64,000 nt of DNA from Microglena sp. YARC. Its lineage: Eukaryota > Chlorophyta > Chlorophyceae > Chlamydomonadales > Chlamydomonadaceae. The notes under the pieces are model-generated. The model ran no database searches. It was not told where the DNA came from and was given only the letters and a program-made list of their open reading frames with translations. Where the stretch lies: positions 39,853,945 to 39,917,944 of the forward strand of contig CM039464.1 in assembly GCA_022414725.1 (NCBI GenBank), given 5' to 3'. Position numbers and translations under genes: made by a program. Within the stretch, counting starts at the first letter, position 1; each line of letters begins with the position of its first letter. Of the stretch, positions 53,636 through 64,000 are shown piece after piece.

Positions 53636-54673
53636 GTATTTAATATTTTGTACAGGTTTCAAAACTGCATACATCTCTAGCTTTGTCGAATCATTTATGA
53701 TATCTTCGGATGTTCGGCAAACTGGTTTGATTTCCGAATTCATCTTCGACATGTGGTCCATGAATTCTGACGTTCCAAGGGGGCTCGTATTGTTTTCTCG
53801 TTGAATCATTTCTATAAGGAGTTTAATTTCAGGGACACTATTAAATTGTTTCAAATTTGTAATATATTTTTTTATCTTTGAATATATTTCTTGCTGTTGC
53901 ACATTTTCTATGGGAATCTCAAGTTTCACAATGCGGTCTAATTCACTTGTAATACCTTTCTTTATTGTTTCTTCATTAAAGTAATATTTTAGAAAATTTC
54001 TTAATACGGTGGGTATTTGGGATTTGGATACAGTATCCAATTTATATTGTTGGTTTATGTAATAACAATTGTAGAGGTATTTGAGATGGTTAATATCGAC
54101 ATATAAAGTTGTTTCGACCTTATCTGATGGTACAGGAGAATTATTAAAAACTCCAAATACGACGATATTAATGTTTTGATCATTGTTTGTTGCCATTTTC
54201 ATAGCATTCATATCAGGTCCGGGTTGTTGTACTGGATTGAGTACATCTTTGGCTTTATTTTGCAAGACGGGGAACAATCCATTTGTGCATTGCGGGTATG
54301 TTGCACTCCTATTTTGTTTGTCGGCTTTTAACAATGTAAAAATGTGATTTCGCATCGTCTCGATGGATTTGTTTATGTGGACGCCCTCGCCGGCACGACA
54401 CATACACACCTTGCTAATTTCGTCAAGACGAGCAACACATTTCTTATAATAGGAATGGACGGAACGAAGATTACTGATTTGATCTTTCCAATCTTTCGGT
54501 AGAGTTGTACCGGCACTTGACCCTAACGATATTGTACAATTTGTATACACTTCCTTAAATGAAAGATTTTTGTCTGTATCTGTATGGAAATAAGATTCAT
54601 AGTATTTTAATGTTGTCGATTTTTTATGTAAAGTAAACATTTGTTTGTCAGGAGTATTTTTGTTGTCTGACAA
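53627..54673 (-). CDS. hypothetical AT-rich island protein
   Basis: An open frame of about 340 codons. The first residues have a TTG rather than ATG; the likely start is the ATG at about 54640 (MFTLHKKSTTLKYYE). The product is helical, Lys/Asn-rich and Cys-containing (KKCVARLDEISKVCMCRAG). It has no membrane segment or known motif. Base composition is clearly more AT-rich than the flanking viral genes, as is the next gene, so the two probably arrived together. It lies 7 bp after the end of the kinesin-like gene chain. Confidence 0.5.
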   Translation of the reverse strand: MSDNKNTPDKQMFTLHKKSTTLKYYESYFHTDTDKNLSFKEVYTNCTISLGSSAGTTLPKDWKDQISNLRSVHSYYKKCVARLDEISKVCMCRAGEGVHINKSIETMRNHIFTLLKADKQNRSATYPQCTNGLFPVLQNKAKDVLNPVQQPGPDMNAMKMATNNDQNINIVVFGVFNNSPVPSDKVETTLYVDINHLKYLYNCYYINQQYKLDTVSKSQIPTVLRNFLKYYFNEETIKKGITSELDRIVKLEIPIENVQQQEIYSKIKKYITNLKQFNSVPEIKLLIEMIQRENNTSPLGTSEFMDHMSKMNSEIKPVCRTSEDIINDSTKLEMYAVLKPVQNIKYSK

Positions 54674-54679
54674 GGTAAT

Positions 54680-56349
54680 TTATATATTATTTATGTTAAT
54701 TATTATTTTATCACATTTTAATTTTTTAAATTTGGTAGTATTTGACCCTTTCCCAGAAACTGAAAATTTAATATCTTTGGGGGTTTCATATAGAGCTGTA
54801 AGTATTTTCGCTTGTTCGGATGCTATTTTATTATTAGCGTTAGCTGAAGGAGTATAAGAATATATTTCTTTGTTTGAAGAAACATTTATTATATTAAAAG
54901 GCATCTGATTATTTTTCATAAGCCCAATATATAAAATGTTGACAAATATTATATTTTCGATATCTAATTTTTTGTATCCATCATTACCGCTTACTTGTCC
55001 CAGGATATTATTAATTTTAGTAACGTTGTTATTAATGTTGGGATCGTCGGGATCTTCAGAAACTTTGAATGCTAATTTTTCAAACATTTGTTTAGTAAAC
55101 GGAATGTTGTTGGATCAATATTAAATATATGTTTACTCAATTTTTTACCATAAGATGTTAATTCTGTATATTCGTTTTTAATTCGATCAATTTCGTTGTA
55201 TTTTTTTTCTGTTTCGTCTATATTTTCTACAAAAGTTGTTAACAAAGATTCTTATTCTTTTTTAATAAATATGTCGTCCTTTTTTAAAATAGAATTGTAG
55301 AAATTCTGTAATTCTTCTTTTAAAACTTCGTTTAATTGTTGTACGTTCTTATAATAATCTGAAATAACAACAATATTATTATCAGATAGATTATATGAAC
55401 TGTTATGTAACGTGCAAACTTCTATATTTTTTTGTATATTTTTGTTTGTACTTTTATAAAACAATTCATTACCACGATTATTTTTTATGTTAGCAAACTT
55501 AATCAGTTCTTTAATTGATTTGCATGAAAATATATTCTCAACCCCTGCATAATCAGCTATATACATAATTCCTTTATTTTGTTTACTGGTATCATAAAGT
55601 TGTAACTTTACGATAACATGACTTCGTGAACTTTGGACGTTATTTGTTGTAGCTGCAATGCGACGTTGATCAGGTTCGTCTACCAATTTAATTATGCAAT
55701 CTCCCAGAGATGTTCCTTCATTTATTTGTGTTTGATCTATGTTATGAGTTTGTCCAAGTGTAAATTTCCCGTTTTCCTGTTTCTTAAAATTAAAGTTCGT
55801 TTTGATTTCTACTGTTTTCCCATAGTAATCTTCATAAATTGTCATGTCTACAAAAGTTACATTTACTAATTTTTCTATTATTTTAAGCAGTATTCCAGGT
55901 TCTTGAGTTCCATCTTCAGGTCTATAATTTATCAAAGATGATGTTTTTCCTGCACCAATCGAACCATATCCCACTACAAACACGGATTCATTTTTATCAA
56001 GCAACGTCTTGATTTCTGTACAATTGATGGCAACTTCATCGTTACTTAACTCCCGGTAAAACACTTTTGTAAATGGCCCTACGACGTACGTTTGATTAGT
56101 ACCTGGTTGTGTTAAAAGGTACGTGGGATTATCTTGACTACTAACCCCAAACTTATTTACATTACTCATCTTCCGATTATTGTCACCTCGAATTCTCAAG
56201 TACGTCAACAATTTTGGACGAAATTTATAGTTCGGAGGCATGACACTTAAAATTGAATCATCGAAACATGTAAGAAATATATTCTTTGATTTGTTTTTGA
56301 ATATTTTTTGGAATTCATTACTGCATTTTGTACAGTTGTTGCCTGACAT
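54680..56349 (-). pseudogene. kinesin-like motor domain protein, several frame breaks
   Basis: Likely start is the ATG at 56349 (MSGNNCTKCSNEFQKIF). The nucleotide pocket is complete: VVGYGSIGAGKTSSLIN (P-loop), NNVQSSRSHVIVKLQL (switch I) and MYIADYAGVENIF (switch II, DxxGxE type). These are the kinesin motor signatures. TAA at about 55252 interrupts the frame, which then stays open (LLTTFVENIDETEKKYNEID) to about 55090, shifts, and continues to 54680. Viral kinesin-like genes are known in some giant viruses. A role in moving viral cargo on microtubules is possible. The gene is much more AT-rich than its neighbours, suggesting recent transfer. Confidence 0.78.
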
Positions 56350-56425
56350 GCAGCTCCACTTGTGCAATTTGTTGAATCATACATCTCTGTTAGTCTATCT
56401 AGAATTGTCACTTTCATTGTTTCGT

Positions 56426-56968
56426 CTACGAAGATATATATTTTATATAAACCCATACCACTATTCTTCTGAGAAATAGTTCTTCCCGCTCTTTTTCTTC
56501 TAACGACATAATATTAACTAGTATAGATTGGTTCATCATCAAGTTGTACAATACAAGCATAGTAAATATACCGTTCATACCTTCTGAAGTTCCTGAAGTT
56601 CCTGAAGTTCCTGAATTTCCTGAATTTACTGAATTTACTGAATTTACTTCAGACAACCAATCATATTTTTTTATGTAACGATTGATTATTATACTAACAT
56701 CTTCTTCCGAAAGTGTTCCATCACTAAATTCAATTTCTTGATGACTACACTTTGCTAATATTTCTTTATGTCGACGGTTCATTTGTTGTGCATTTTCTAA
56801 AATCCTACTATGATTCCGCACCTGCTCTAGCACGTTCGCCACCCGCTTAGCCTCCTCCTGCTCTATCGCTTCTTCCACCCGCTTAGCCTCCTCCTGCTCT
56901 ATCGCGTTTGCCACCCGCTTAGCCTCCTCCTGCTCTATCGCTTTTGCCACCCGCTTAGCCTCCTCCTG
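56426..56968 (-). CDS. coiled-coil repeat protein, 5' truncated by MITE-B
   Basis: The frame enters from MITE-B copy 5 at 56968. It begins with a 13-residue repeat (EEAKRVANAIEQ type, four units), then a helical region, a SGNSGTSGTSG-type low-complexity piece and a hydrophobic stretch (MNGIFTMLVLYNLMMNQSIL). It ends at 56426, close to the kinesin-like gene on the same strand. The repeat predicts a coiled coil, which would suit a partner of a motor protein, but this is only position-based. The start is lost. Confidence 0.5.
   Translation of the reverse strand, partial: QEEAKRVAKAIEQEEAKRVANAIEQEEAKRVEEAIEQEEAKRVANVLEQVRNHSRILENAQQMNRRHKEILAKCSHQEIEFSDGTLSEEDVSIIINRYIKKYDWLSEVNSVNSVNSGNSGTSGTSGTSEGMNGIFTMLVLYNLMMNQSILVNIMSLEEKEREELFLRRIVVWVYIKYISS
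56820..56968. repeat. 39-bp tandem repeat
   Basis: Four units with cgcttagcctcctcctgctc and tatcgcttttgccac, coding for the 13-residue coiled-coil repeat. Confidence 0.88.
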
Positions 56969-57296
56969 CAAAGAAACCTCCTTTCATGACGCATTGCACA
57001 TCAACAAAGACCCCGTGTTCTTTTGGGCCACGGTACCGGGGAAGAGGCGATCGCTTAAGTGCGGCTGGTCCTTCAATGGACACTCTCGAAAGTACCGACA
57101 AAAGAACGATACGGAGTCTGCAGGATGGAGAGCCGTGATCTAAAAAATAACCACGATATTCTCGTTAACATCTTGCAATTTGTTGATTCAAAATCGTATT
57201 GGTGTTCCACTGCCCCGTGGATTTCTACACCATTAGGTTACACCGTAAGGTGTGCCGTACACGAAGCGGTTTCATTTTAGTATTCCGTTGACTGTA
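56969..57296. mobile_element. MITE-B copy 5, one end missing
   Basis: aaagaaacctcctttcatga to tagtattccgttgactgta; about 105 bp of the left side is missing. It cuts the coiled-coil gene. Confidence 0.88.
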
Positions 57297-57555
57297 TCAT
57301 GATGGGAGGCGGACCAAAGTGTAGCGAAAGCACTTCGTACACGGTGTCGAGCAACCACATCACCCTGCGGTACATGCGCGCGTTACGCTCATTCCAGCGC
57401 ATGCGCCAAGACCCCATGAGCTGCCCCTGCAGCGCGCGCACTATCTCGCGACCGTAAGCGCCCCCCCCACCACATACGAGCGTTCGAGCACGAAGCACCC
57501 ACGAAGGAGAACATCGTGTAAGTTGCATGCAAACGAAAGTCCACGTGTCGAGTAC
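57297..57555 (-). pseudogene. fragment of a paralogue of the 50822-52008 gene
   Basis: Reads HVDFRLHATYTMFSFVGASC then GSWRMRWNERNARMYRRVMW, matching the second frame at 51680-51960 but with many base changes. Ends at MITE-B on one side and a mariner-type end on the other. Confidence 0.75.
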
Positions 57556-57595
57556 AGTTGTTCTCAGATAAAGTGGGACACACCTTATAACTTTA
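57550..57595. mobile_element. mariner-type end, solo
   Basis: acagttgttctcagataaag followed by tgggacacaccttata. It is a diverged relative of the ends at 42762, 45218 and 48310. Confidence 0.5.
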
Positions 57596-57604
57596 CCATC
57601 TGGA

Positions 57605-59778
57605 TTATCTTTCCTCAAGCGCTTGGTGCATGAACTCCGCCACATGTTCCTTTGGTAGATAGGGCCACGGTTTGTGGAACCCGAACGGTATGGCCACCTT
57701 GGATGAAGAAATGCGTTGTTCCATGGCGAACCTTTCGCCCACTCCAGTGGGGCAGCCGCATCCGATCGTGGAGAACGAACGCGCGAAGAAAACGTCCTCC
57801 GGCTCAGGTTGCAGGTTGAAATTGAACAGGCGACCACCACCACTCATTCGGTGCACTGGAGTAGTAGTAGGTTCGGTCACGTCTAGGCACGCATCCACGC
57901 GTCGCAGGGAAAGACCGCTATTACCTACGAGGGTGGGCACCAGACGCTTCAGTTCCGCATTCGCGGGAGCGTCCGCCCACGGCGCGCCAACGTAGTCTTG
58001 CGCCATAATTTCCTCGTCCTCTTCGATGCCAGGGCGCACAATCATACCATCGTCCTGGACGAACAAAGCCATGTCGCCCACCTCGACCTCCTTCAGACGC
58101 CTCCAAAAGGAAGCGTCCTTCAATATGTTGCTGTACTACTCGATGCTGAAGGGCTGCTGTCCGGGAAGAGGCGGGGCGTAAGAGAGGCTCTCCATTACCA
58201 CCGTGACCAGCTCCACCCCTCCGGGGAGAAGCGACGGGGGGAGAGAGCGTTGCACAGACCGCTCATTCTCAGGAGCACAAAAGACGACCACGCGCGGCCA
58301 CCTACGTACATATAGATTGTCCAGAGTCACGAGTACGGACAACGTGCTCCACACGTTAGGGCGGTTGTCCACAACGACCAAACTTCCTATAATCGGCTTA
58401 TGATGATCCTCGGGATGACGAGCAACCGGTTTCAGAAGATTTCGGTTGTGGACATAACGAAGTACGAAGTCGTGTAGAGGAACTGCGTTCGGTTTCGCTG
58501 GGTCCAGGGGGGCGCTCGCATATCGCATCACGAGGTCCGCCTGCAAAGTACTCAATATGTCGGGCGGCGGAGCAGTATTCGTTTGATTCCACACCGGGAA
58601 AATCAGACAGTTGTTTTTCCTCATCGCGTCTGAAGCAGCATCGTACGATGAGTCAAGGTCGACACATACGATCGCATTTTGTACTTGATTTGATGGCGAC
58701 GATGATGATGATGACGGTGATAGGACGAAAGGAACGATTTCGAGACGCAGTTTGCCAGAGCGTCTCGTGGCTACGGAGAGGACAGCTTCGGCGGCTTTCA
58801 AGAAAGCGGCTGTATCGTTTGTCGGGAGCTCGACGATGATCCGTTCGTAGATGGCCAAAGGACATGTCGAAAGGAATATCTTCCACGGCATGCATGCATT
58901 TCTGACACAGTGGCAGTGCTTGTCCATGAAATCACCAAGCGACCATGTGGATGTTGTTGTTCTACTAGGGGTAGATGTAACGAAAATGGCTCCTCCTACG
59001 TCTGTGCGCCATAGGTAGCCGTTGAGACAGATGCCGTGCGAGAGCGCCTCGATGCACGACCATCCGATATTGCGGGCGTCCGACGTATCCTCTGCTGATG
59101 AAACGTACATGTCGGATACGGGATCAAGTACTCCAAGATTTAGCGTCTTTATGAGTTCTCGAGTCCTCGACACGTAGTTGCGCACGTCCATCATTACTCC
59201 TCGTATGGCGGAAACTGTATCGGTATTATCGCTGCACCAATCTTCGAATACTTCGAGTGTCGCTGGTGCTTCTTCTACGTACACCTTCACGATGGCGTCA
59301 AGGAGGGTGTGTCTTTCTCCCGGAACGCCTCTAGCAGCTCGCTAGACCGCGGGAAAAGACAGTGGCGCCACACGATCTTCTCGAGGAGGGCTCTCTTGCA
59401 GTCCCTCTCGGATGCACGGAGACGCGCATGCGTCTGTAGGAAGCAGGTGGTCATCTTGTCTACCATTCCCTTACGCGTTGTGGGTTCCTGCGCTCTGGTG
59501 AGCGGGAGACATTCTACGAGACTCCCCTGTATTGCGTCATCGACATTGAGCTTTCTCTCTTTCAACGTATTAAAGATGGTGTACGTCCATCGTGACGGCG
59601 GAGCACCTGTGACCGCCGCCCATGCCGTGTGAAAAGAGAGGTTCTCTATTAGGCTGTTGTGCGCGAGGATGGAGCTCGCGCGTACAGCCTGATCGACTTG
59701 CACATCTTGTGTCAATGCGGTCAGTCTCGTGTGGTCGCCGTCCAATATGTCGAAAACGTCTCTCAACAGGAAATCCAT
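57605..59778 (-). pseudogene. DUF5672-like glycosyltransferase, one stop and one frameshift
   Basis: Start chosen at the ATG at 59778 (MDFLLRDVFDILDGDHTR). The first frame ends at 59287; the next phase continues from GTG at 59290 (KVYVEEAPATLEVFED) to TAG at about 58136, and the same phase goes on to 57605. Core motifs after the TAG are EVGDMALFVQDDGMIVRPG, AQDYVGAPWADAP and VGNSGLSLRRVD, the DUF5672 signature (a GT-A-like fold). Before it are IIGSLVVVDNRPNVW and YVRRWPRVVVFCAPENE. It likely transfers sugars to virion proteins. A broken duplicate of its 3' part is at 53395-53635. Confidence 0.72.
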
Positions 59779-59862
59779 TGTATACCCAACCCTTATTTGT
59801 TTTGTTTTGTGATAGCTCTTTATGCCAAGTTTTCCAAGGTTTATCAAATATTTTTGATGAGT

Positions 59863-60036
59863 AATGGGCGTTCCAGCCTCCCGGCCGATTTTCACTGGTT
59901 GCAAAACATGGTCTGGAGCGGAATTGTGATTCATCGGGGCTGATATCTCAAGCTAGCGATATCTCAAGCTAGTTCCAGAGGCTCTAAATTCTGAATAGAA
60001 ATTTTAAAAAATCCGCCGGGAGGAAGGAACGCCCAT
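59863..60036. mobile_element. MITE-A copy 4 with 4-bp target duplication
   Basis: aatgggcgttccagcctccc to gaaggaacgcccatt, 174 bp, flanked on both sides by GAGT. The core contains a short local duplication (gatatctcaagctag twice). It lies between the divergent glycosyltransferase and RPB2 genes. Confidence 0.9.
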
Positions 60037-60153
60037 TGAGTGTAAAGACATACAATATTTACATAACTAACATATGTTTCTCATTATTGAGGATATTATT
60101 GAGATTATTTGACCCACCATATACCGCGATACCCGGTTCGGTCATCGTCCGTC

Positions 60154-63100
60154 ATGTACTCACGTGAGACGGGTCACTCATTGATCGACCGGTACTTTGA
60201 TTCTGACGGAGATGGCGCCCAGCTTGTGAAGCACCAGACGCATTCCTTCAACGACTTTGTATCCTCGAAATTGGAGTGTGTGATCAACGGGATGAACCCA
60301 TCGAGGTCCGGTGACACATATTGCAACTCGCCTGCGTCAGTTCAAGAGTGTGTTCTGAGCATCAGCTTCACGTCCCCCTGTCTTGCTCTAACCGATGATT
60401 TGTGAGAGGGACGGGATGTCGAAAGTTATGTACCCTAACGACGCGCGCATGCGCAACATGACGTACTCGTCTTCTCTTACTGTTGATGCGAACGTGGAGG
60501 TGCGCACATGGAACGATGACGTGGCGCGTACATCGTTAACTCGAAGCGCGTTACTGGAGTGAGTCTGGGACGCATTCCCCTCATGGTTTGCAGTCAGTAC
60601 TGCATGCTCTCCAAGAGACTACGCCTGCGCCCTATGACGAGTGCCGTTACGACTACGGCGGCTACTTTGTGGTCAACGGGCAAACGAGCAAAGTCGTCAT
60701 TAGCCAGGACCGCATCTCCGAGAACCGGACTTACGTGTTCACTAACACGACGAAGACTTCCTCGTGCTATTCCCACACCGCCGAGTTGCGGTCCGTGAAC
60801 CACGCCAAGTTCATAGCCCCTAAGACCACGCTGCTAAAGCTCTCGAAGAAATCGGATCAGTTCGGCGTCTGCATCCGCGCGAACGTTCACCACGTGCGCG
60901 CTGAGGTGCCAGTCTTTGTGCTCTTCCGAGCACTAGGCGTGCTCACCGACAAGGACATCGTGCGCTTCATCGTACGAGACGAGGAGGATGCGGACTTTGA
61001 ACGCATCGCCAATGAGCCTTAGCAGATGCATCGAACGAGCCACGGAAGTGCGCACCCAGAAGCAGGCGTGGGACTTTCTAGCCCAGTTTTTTTGTGCAGT
61101 CTTCGTACAACAATTTACAAACTCTTTCGAAACCCAACAGAGCGGAAACGGAACCTCTGAAGTAGTAAAGGACGCATCAGTGAGCGGCGGAGGATCTTCT
61201 GAGGGACTCAGAGATGCATCAGTGAACGGAGGATGTAGTTCCGTTCCTGTTGTAGTTCCTGTTGTGCCCACTCACGTCCCTAGAGAGGGTTATCAATACA
61301 GTTTCATTCAGAGCATTCTGACGAAAGACGTCCTCCCGCATGTCGGCACTTGCTACAATCGCACAAGGCATTGTACCTGGGGTACTGGTGAAACAAGCTC
61401 CTTCGTTGCAGCATGGGTCTTTGTGTCTCAAGACGACCGCGACTCGTACGTTAACAAGCGTTTGGCAATACTCCCGGCGTTCTATTGGCGAATTTGTTCC
61501 GCCATACTACTGCAAGATGGTCTAAGGAGCTGCATTCGAGCCTCCAGAGTTGATGAAGGGTAACTACCGCGCGACGCGCGTGATCAACAGCCGATCACGC
61601 GCCCATACTTATTAAAGGTAGTCAAGGGGTCGATCATCGAGTCGGGACTCAAGTACGCTTTATCGACCGGCTCAACTGGGGAATAAAGACGACGAGAGTG
61701 CGCCAGGAGTCGCGCAGGTCCTGAACCGCCTGACCTTCATCGCGACCCTCTCTCATCTCAGGCGCGTGAACACTGCGATCGAGAAAGACCGGAAAGCTGG
61801 TGATGCCTCGCAAGCTTCATCCCACGCAGTGGGGCATGGCGTGCCCCTTCCGAGACACATGAGGGAACGTCTGTGGACTGGTCAAGAACCTTGCGCTCCC
61901 GCCAACGTCACGATTTTCGTGCCACCGGCATCGTGCTCGAGTCCCTCTTATCACTGGGCATGCTCCCGTTCGATTCGGCATCCTCCCAGAGCGTTGTTCG
62001 AAGGAGGTGCGGCAATGGTCATGCTGAACGGGGACATCGTGGGTGCTCACGCGACACCGAACGTCCTCTTCTGTGCGCTGTGAAACGCATGAAGCGCACA
62101 GGACTGCTAGGATGCAGACGTCCGTTTGTTGGCACACCTCTAGAAACGAGATCGTTTTGTGCACGGAGGGAGGTCGGTTTTGTCGTCCCATGCTGGTAGT
62201 GGATTTGGATACGCACTCCTTCTCCCCGAGGTGTTCGATCCTGGTGCATCGTGGCAGGATCTGGTTGTATGCGGTGCAATCGATTTACCCTGATGTGGAG
62301 GAGAGTGACGGTGCGATGATTGCATTGTACCCTGCGAAGGATCTGCAGCCAGGCGTGAGCCGCTTTACGCACGCGGAGATCGACCCTAGCTCCATTTTGG
62401 GCGTGGTGGCTGGTAGCATCCCCTTCTCCGACCACAACCAGGCCCCCGAAACACGTACCAGTCCGCCATGGGAAGCAGGCCGTCGGCGTCTTCGCGACGA
62501 CCTTCCGTCACCGTCTGGACACTATGTCGCTCTTCTTGAAACTACCCTCAGGAGCCTCTTGTCTCTACTCACACTGCGAAGCTAGTGAACTGCGACAAGC
62601 TGCCTTGTGGGATCAACACGATCGTCGCTATCGCGTGCTTCACAGGTTTCAATCCAAGAGACTCGGTGATCATGTCCCGCTCTGCTGTGGACCGCGGATT
62701 CTCTCGGACCACTCTTTACCGGACGTTTCCGTGAGCAGAACACGAAGAACTAACTTCGACCGGAGAAGAGGAGTTCTTCTGCCGACCGAACTCTTGACTA
62801 CGCGTAACATGAAACCGCACAACTACGACCTGCTGGACGAGAGTGGTTCGTTCCTGAGGGAACCTTGGTGGAAGCCCGGTGACGTGATCATCGGCAAGTG
62901 CATGCCTCAGAAGCAGGTGCGTTTTTGTCAACAAGGACGCGAGTGTTCGCTTTGAAGAGCAACGAGTCCGGTGTGATCGACAGTGAACTGCTATGGCGAC
63001 AGATTCTTCACCAACACGCAACAGGCGACGGGTACACTTCGCGAAGGTCCGATTGCGAACGGACCGCGTCCCCACTCGTTTGGCGACAGTGTCTTCGAGG

Positions 63101-64000
63101 CACGGTCAGAAGGGGACCATCGGGATGCTCTACAGCGAGGAGGACAGGCCCTTCACCAAAGAACGGGATCGTGCCATTCTATCATCATGAACCCTCACGT
63201 ATCCCTCGCGCATGACCATCGGCAGTTATGGAGGCTCTGGAGAGCAAGGTATGTGGACTTCTCGGGGCGCGCCGCATGGGGACGCTTCCCCATTCACGGT
63301 TGCACCGTCGAGGACATCGCCGACGAGTTGGAAAGCCCTTGGCATGCGTCGGTACGGCGACGAGATCATGTACAATCCGCGGACTGGCGACGAATCTCGA
63401 CACCCATTTTCGTGTGTCCTACTTACTACCAGCGCCTGAAGACATGGTTGCTGACAAGATCCTGTTTGACTGCGGACCACGACGTTCTCACCTCTGAGGG
63501 GCTGGTGAACATAAAGGAAGTCCGCTTGGAACACAAGCTTGCATCGTTGCGTCTGGGGGACGGTCATATAGAGTACTGCGCCTCAGAGGAGCTGTACGGG
63601 TACCCCTCGTACAACGGACCTCTGTACGCACGTGACGTCTCCCACGACGGACATCGTTCGTTATGATTCCGGACCACAGGTTGTGTGTGCATCCGGTGGG
63701 GGCCAGTGTACCGTTGACCAGTCCTCGGCAGAGCTTGTTTCTTGTACCCAGCTCACGTCGCACGGCTACCTTTCTCGGTATGAGAGTCCTATGAAGCACG
63801 TCCAGAGTGGTACGTGGGTCGGACTTGGCGGATCCGATGATAGCGGATCCGATGACGACATCTTCAGCGAGGCATCGAGTTTCATCGTGTACAAGGAGCC
63901 GATTCGGAGGGAATTCATATTTCGGTACCGACTGGGGGAAGTGCGCCGCCTGCTTTTTGCTGGTGTTCGCCGGTACTCGCGAGATTGAGTTGAGTTCTCA
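60154..64000 (+). pseudogene. RPB2: DNA-directed RNA polymerase subunit 2 (RPB2), many frame breaks, cut by window edge
   Basis: Start at the ATG at 60154 (MYSRETGHSLIDRYFD). RPB2 landmarks occur in order, across changing frames: LVKHQTHSFNDFVSSKLE, NDARMRNMTYSSSL, GRIPLMVCSQYCML, YDYGGYFVVNGQTSKVVISQ, VPVFVLFRALGVLTDKDIV, DDRDSYVNKR, LHPTQWGMACPSETHEGTS, SSRHGQKGTIGML, EDIADELES and RRYGDEIMYNPRTG. These include parts of the active-site and hybrid-binding regions of the second largest RNA polymerase subunit. At least eight single-base shifts were seen, so the gene as read is not functional. An intein begins at about 63463. Viral polymerase of this type transcribes viral genes. Confidence 0.88.
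63463..64000 (+). other. intein inside RPB2 (N-terminal part)
   Basis: A Cys at 63463-63465 begins CLTADHDVLTSEGLVNIKEV, the standard N-terminal splice block, right after the conserved VADKI of RPB2 (where HSR would follow). The splice block B, IPDHRLCVH with the usual His, is in another frame at about 63665. Further on are REFIFRYRL-like stretches. The homing-endonuclease part and C-terminal splice residues lie outside the window. Inteins in viral and algal RPB2 are known. An extra C before the Cys puts it one base out of frame. Confidence 0.78.

Noticed and set aside
61766..63799. Several separate small genes on both strands
   Set aside because: RPB2 landmarks run through the region in order on the plus strand; the small frames are its pieces or shadows.

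Overview
The window looks like a piece of a eukaryotic chromosome carrying an integrated giant-virus (Nucleocytoviricota) genome, that is a giant endogenous viral element, that has been invaded by several kinds of transposon. The viral layer includes an SF2 helicase with DEAH box, a PD-(D/E)XK nuclease-like gene, small conserved membrane proteins, tRNA-Ile(UAU), several glycosyltransferase-like genes, an eIF4E-like factor, two TBP-fold-like genes, a primase-polymerase, a peptidase S74-type fibre protein, a DUF5832-like gene, a kinesin-like motor gene and RNA polymerase subunit 2 with an intein. The evidence for a nuclear chromosome, rather than a free virus, is a LINE inserted in a viral gene with a target duplication, and a 15.4-kb transposon whose own genes carry GT-AG introns, one of them holding a second LINE.

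Layout. 1-6191: viral helicase, hypothetical genes, nuclease-like pseudogene, tRNA, small membrane proteins, MITEs. 6192-21596: one large DNA transposon with terminal inverted repeats, subterminal palindromes and two multi-exon genes. The minus-strand gene is a DUF7869-like putative transposase. The plus-strand gene is about 1,500 codons with a possible ParB-like domain. Most introns contain the same 20-bp palindrome. 21597-26318: the 5' half of the viral gene split by that transposon, then a large repeat-rich membrane-protein gene interrupted by a LINE. 26488-29924: a Tc1/IS630-like transposon encoding both a transposase and a Fanzor1 nuclease. 29997-45077: mostly viral genes with MITEs. 45218-48343: a mariner-TIR-bounded segment with a retropepsin-like gene and a head-to-head IS607-type unit with Fanzor2/TnpB. 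48485-53635: viral fibre and hypothetical genes and a second Tc1/IS630 copy. 53627-56968: an AT-rich island with the kinesin-like gene. 57297-64000: a split glycosyltransferase gene and RPB2.

Many reading frames are interrupted by single-base shifts, often at homopolymers, or by single in-frame stops. Near-identical transposon copies each carry their own homopolymer indel. So some breaks may be long-read sequencing errors and others true decay of an integrated virus, and the two cannot be separated from this sequence alone.

The most novel object is the 15.4-kb transposon. It shares its ends with a family of about 150-bp MITEs scattered through the viral part, makes 4-bp target duplications, and carries palindromes in its introns that were not found in its exons.
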